From: Euperipatoides rowelli
Taxonomy: Eukaryota; Onychophora; Udeonychophora; Euonychophora; Peripatopsidae
Length of the DNA stretch: 11,005 nucleotides
Reading direction: 5' to 3' (one strand)
Assembly (NCBI GenBank): GCA_003024985.2
Contig: PXIH01S0009372.1
Shown here piece by piece: positions 8,775 through 11,005 of this stretch; the first letter of the stretch is position 1, and the number at the start of each line of letters is the position of its first letter. The position numbers were made by a program, and so were the translations under genes. Under the pieces are notes generated by a model. The model worked only from the letters and a program-made list of their open reading frames with translations. It did not search any database and was not told the origin of the DNA.

Positions 8775-8790
8775 CTACAAAATTTATCAT
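8775..8790 (-). CDS. Candidate first coding exon of the stathmin gene (unproven)
   Basis: On the minus strand, an ATG at 8790 in a favourable context (AAAACC-ATG-A, with A at -3) is followed by four sense codons and one G. A GTAAAT donor comes next. The reading is M-I-N-F-V plus the first base of a codon. The exon at 5010 begins with two bases (CC) completing a codon, so the joint gives Ala and continues A-T-E-V-R-A-E in frame. Vertebrate stathmins, as I remember them, also start with a tiny coding exon. The phase match and Kozak context are the whole case. Sixteen bases is far too short to be distinctive, and 7368-7377 (M-V-R plus G, donor GTATGA) fits the phase equally well. Confidence 0.2.
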
Positions 8791-8996
8791 GGTTTTGTTT
8801 TAAGGTAGTTTTTAGGACTTAGTTTTTTTGTTCATGAACAGCTATCAACAAAGAAGTTTTATACTAGCTTTATACTTAGTAGGCTTATTGTTCATTAAAT
8901 ATGAAACAGATACTTATCATACTGCCTTACAGAATTTTGCCCTTGGGAATTTCTAAGATTTTCACCTTTGACAGAGTGAAATGTTGTTTGATATAG

Positions 8997-9073
8997 CAGC
9001 AATTCTCAACCGGTGTGGCTAGACCAACAGTGAGGTACAGCAGTAATTGAAGTTGGTCGTGAACTTGAGAAAG
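8997..9073 (+). mobile_element. Possible decayed hAT-type MITE
   Basis: The left end CAGCAATTCTCAACCGGTGT resembles the widespread CAGNGGTTCTCAACCGGTG terminus of many animal hAT elements. The right part ends GAACTTGAGAAAG, a partial inverse (TTGAGAA) of the left end. The flanks TGATATAG and GGATATAC agree at 6 of 8 positions, consistent with an eroded 8-bp hAT target duplication. The right terminus lacks the expected final CTG. The consensus is from memory, so this is tentative. Confidence 0.4.
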
Positions 9074-9188
9074 GATATACAGTATCTTAGAATTTCTTTA
9101 GAAACTTATATTTCCCCATAGGGCTAAAGAATGTAGATTCTGTACACACTGTGTATGAGAATGTACTGTACATGTATTTAAAAAATGA

Positions 9189-9362
9189 AGTACCGTAGAA
9201 TGCCGACCAAGAGCGCCACACCAAGCAAGGGCGCCCTACCTATTTCTTGGCAAAACATAGGTAAACAACGTCATCGCCAAAGAAGAGCGCCATCACTGCA
9301 CTTTGACTGTTTTTATCACCCTGAAAGAAATCCAAATTATATCTAAACAAGGGTGCCACCCT
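9189..9362 (+). repeat. CpG-bearing block with spaced CAAG-(G)GCGCC modules
   Basis: Starting with TACCGTAGAATGCCGACCAA, the block has four similar modules: CCAAGAGCGCCA (9206), CAAGCAAGGGCGCCC (9222), CCAAAGAAGAGCGCCA (9277) and AACAAGGGTGCCACC (9347). GC and CpG content jump compared with the surroundings. Dispersed invertebrate repeats with ACCGTA followed by AATAAGCGCCCCC-type modules look similar, so I read this as a dispersed-repeat relic rather than a gene. No open frame is convincing. Confidence 0.5.
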
Positions 9363-10620
9363 AGATTTTTGCTTCATTTTACCTCATCTAAGGTTCAGGA
9401 CAGTGTATCCATAATAATCTGACATTATTATGCTGTGACAACATTTTTATGTGTTTTACATCATTAAGCCACTATAACATAGTCATACAAGCACGCCATT
9501 TAGAAAATACTGCCTAGCCAACCTAGTTTCCAATATTATTAAATTATTTAACTTTAATCTAGTTAAAATGAACTACGGTAGGCTCTAGCTGAAATGATTT
9601 TGAGAAAAAAAAAAACAATTAACATGGTTCGAATGGAAGGCTGTGAAAACATTTCTGAACTATTTGGTTTTGTATGGATGGCTAGTGTGAGACATCAAGC
9701 TGCTGGTGATGTGAATACAATGCACAAACAAAAATACCGTATGCTTTGTTTACCTTTCTGTTTGACATCAAAAAAGGTATTCAGATAATTCCTCTCAACT
9801 CAAAAACTTTTATTTGATATAATATAGTCCTGTTTAATCAAACTATGTACTCTGTTCCATTTCAAATATATTAAATTTTATTATTGTGCCATTTTCGTTC
9901 CTATAGGCTACCTTAACATGGAAGCTCAGCGCCTTTTTGAATCTCCGAGAAATATTAACATAATACGATTCATAATAATTCATACCTCCTAAATTAATGA
10001 AGATATAGTAGGCTACTGTTGAAAATGAAGATAAACTGTTGAAACTTTACAGGCAAAACTATTTTGATGCCATAAAACTTTATTAACTTTAAGTCAAGTT
10101 AAATACATTAGAAAAATTGTTGAGGTTACTTTAATTACGTACTGATATATTCTATGGTTAAAATACTGATTTTATTTTATTTAAAAATTGAAGTCTTCAG
10201 GCTACTGGGTGATTACGTGGTTGGAACAGGACTCAAACATTAGAAGATATTAATAAATTTGCATTTATTTTTAAAGTTGATGTTCTAGGAAAGTAATCAG
10301 CAAAATTTATATCAGGAACCTGGTAAATGTTGAGGATTTTCGGCAGTAGGCTATTTCTCGATGGGACTTCATTTGGTTGGTTTCATCTCAGCTAAAAAGA
10401 CCTATTATTAGCAGACAGCAACATCAGGACTCCAACTGGCCTGAGCAGGTTTTCAGGCACCCATCTCCCAGAAATTATATTAAGCTTTATTTACAAAAAT
10501 AAAAACAGTAACAGTAGGCTTATTCAATTTTAAATACAGTGCATACAGTAAATTCATTTTATCCAAAATTTTACACACACCTCCCCCCTGATTTTAAAAT
10601 TTAAGTATCTTACATATAAT
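9363..10620. other. Gene-free AT-rich stretch
   Basis: No supported gene. A 64-codon plus-strand open frame at 9594-9788 and a GC-richer patch at 10330-10470 (28 open codons on the minus strand) show no domain I recognise. The patch could be a fragment of an old element or an untranslated exon. Confidence 0.5.
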
Positions 10621-10682
10621 GTTGTAAGCTCGAGTTACGTTACTGTAATACCTTTTTAACTCACGTTGGAGCCATTTATGAG

Positions 10683-10696
10683 GTTACCATGGTAAT
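10683..10696. promoter_or_regulatory. X-box-like palindrome (possible RFX site)
   Basis: GTTACCATGGTAAT differs at one position from the inverted-repeat X-box pattern GTTRCCATGGYAAC bound by RFX transcription factors. Its core TTACCATGGTAA is perfectly palindromic. It lies in a slightly GC-richer patch (10620-10760) with several CpGs, at the far upstream side of the stathmin gene. It could mark a promoter or enhancer of stathmin or of a gene off the right edge. A single motif match is weak evidence. Confidence 0.35.
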
Positions 10697-11005
10697 AAGA
10701 CCGTTCTCTCTCTTTTACCTAAAAGTTTTGGCTTGCGCTCAGCTAGTAGCTACTGTACATGATTTCCTATCCTCATGGTCGTGATAAGATAAGATTGGCT
10801 AACTGCAACAGGTACCAAAATATTTCTTAGATTTGCATATTCCCATATGACAAACTTAACATTTAGTGAGTAGGGGAGAGGTGGCATGAAAGGGACGTTT
10901 TGGATGTTTAATTTTTTATTTATTTTTCTGGTGGTTTTGGATTTTTTCTAAAATATGCATAATGTAATATGGCATTTTGGGACTAGATTCAAATAAATTG
11001 CTTTA

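Noticed and set aside
9594-9788. 64-codon plus-strand open frame with GGTTCGAAT (tRNA B-box-like) inside
   Set aside because: No domain is recognised. The B-box-like word lacks a proper A box and a cloverleaf, so neither a gene nor a tRNA/SINE can be supported.
10665-10675. Minus-strand ATG-GCT-CCA-AC followed by a strong GTGAGT donor as the stathmin start exon
   Set aside because: It ends in phase 2, but the exon at 5010 needs a phase-1 partner, so it cannot join directly in frame. It could serve only with an additional unseen exon.

Overview
The window is low-GC metazoan genomic DNA. It has long introns, GT-AG splice sites, many homopolymer A/T tracts and decayed transposons. The only gene I can support is a stathmin / Op18-family microtubule regulator on the minus strand. 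Two internal coding exons are clear, at 4847-5010 and 3176-3367, separated by a 1,479-nt intron. The junction-side start of the first exon (T-E-V-R-A-E, then K-G-G and A-F-D-V-I-L) reminds me more of invertebrate stathmins than of vertebrate STMN1-4. This, with the very AT-rich introns, suggests an invertebrate, but I cannot name the phylum. There is one ambiguous base (N at 4240). I see no bacterial gene organisation, no CRISPR array and no RNA gene.

Layout: 1-900 holds diverged, interleaved short repeats. 900-2380 is AT-rich DNA with nothing recognisable. 2383-2887 is a ~0.5 kb non-autonomous DNA transposon with ~40-bp terminal inverted repeats and TTAA at both edges. 2888-3175 is intron. 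3176-3367 is a stathmin exon encoding much of the long tubulin-binding helix. 3368-4846 is an intron with a lone copy of the TTAA-element end (4073) and a foldback hairpin (4450-4544) inside a larger imperfect palindrome. 4847-5010 is a stathmin exon encoding the N-terminal cap, the Ser-Pro region and the start of the helix. 5011-11005 is probably mostly 5' intron and upstream DNA. It contains a broken hAT/DUF4371-like transposase remnant on the minus strand (5390-5772), a small foldback (5935-6020), a small hAT-end-like repeat (~8997-9073), a CpG-bearing 'CAAG-GCGCC' repeat block (9189-9362) and an X-box-like palindrome (10683-10696).

The stathmin gene is incomplete. No C-terminal exon is convincing in 1-3175, so it probably lies beyond the left edge. 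The first coding exon must supply the first base of a codon completed by the exon at 5010. Two very short ATG-plus-donor candidates have the right phase (8775-8790 and 7368-7377), and neither is proven. Apart from this gene, the interest lies in mobile-element archaeology. I found no evidence for a new multi-gene system.
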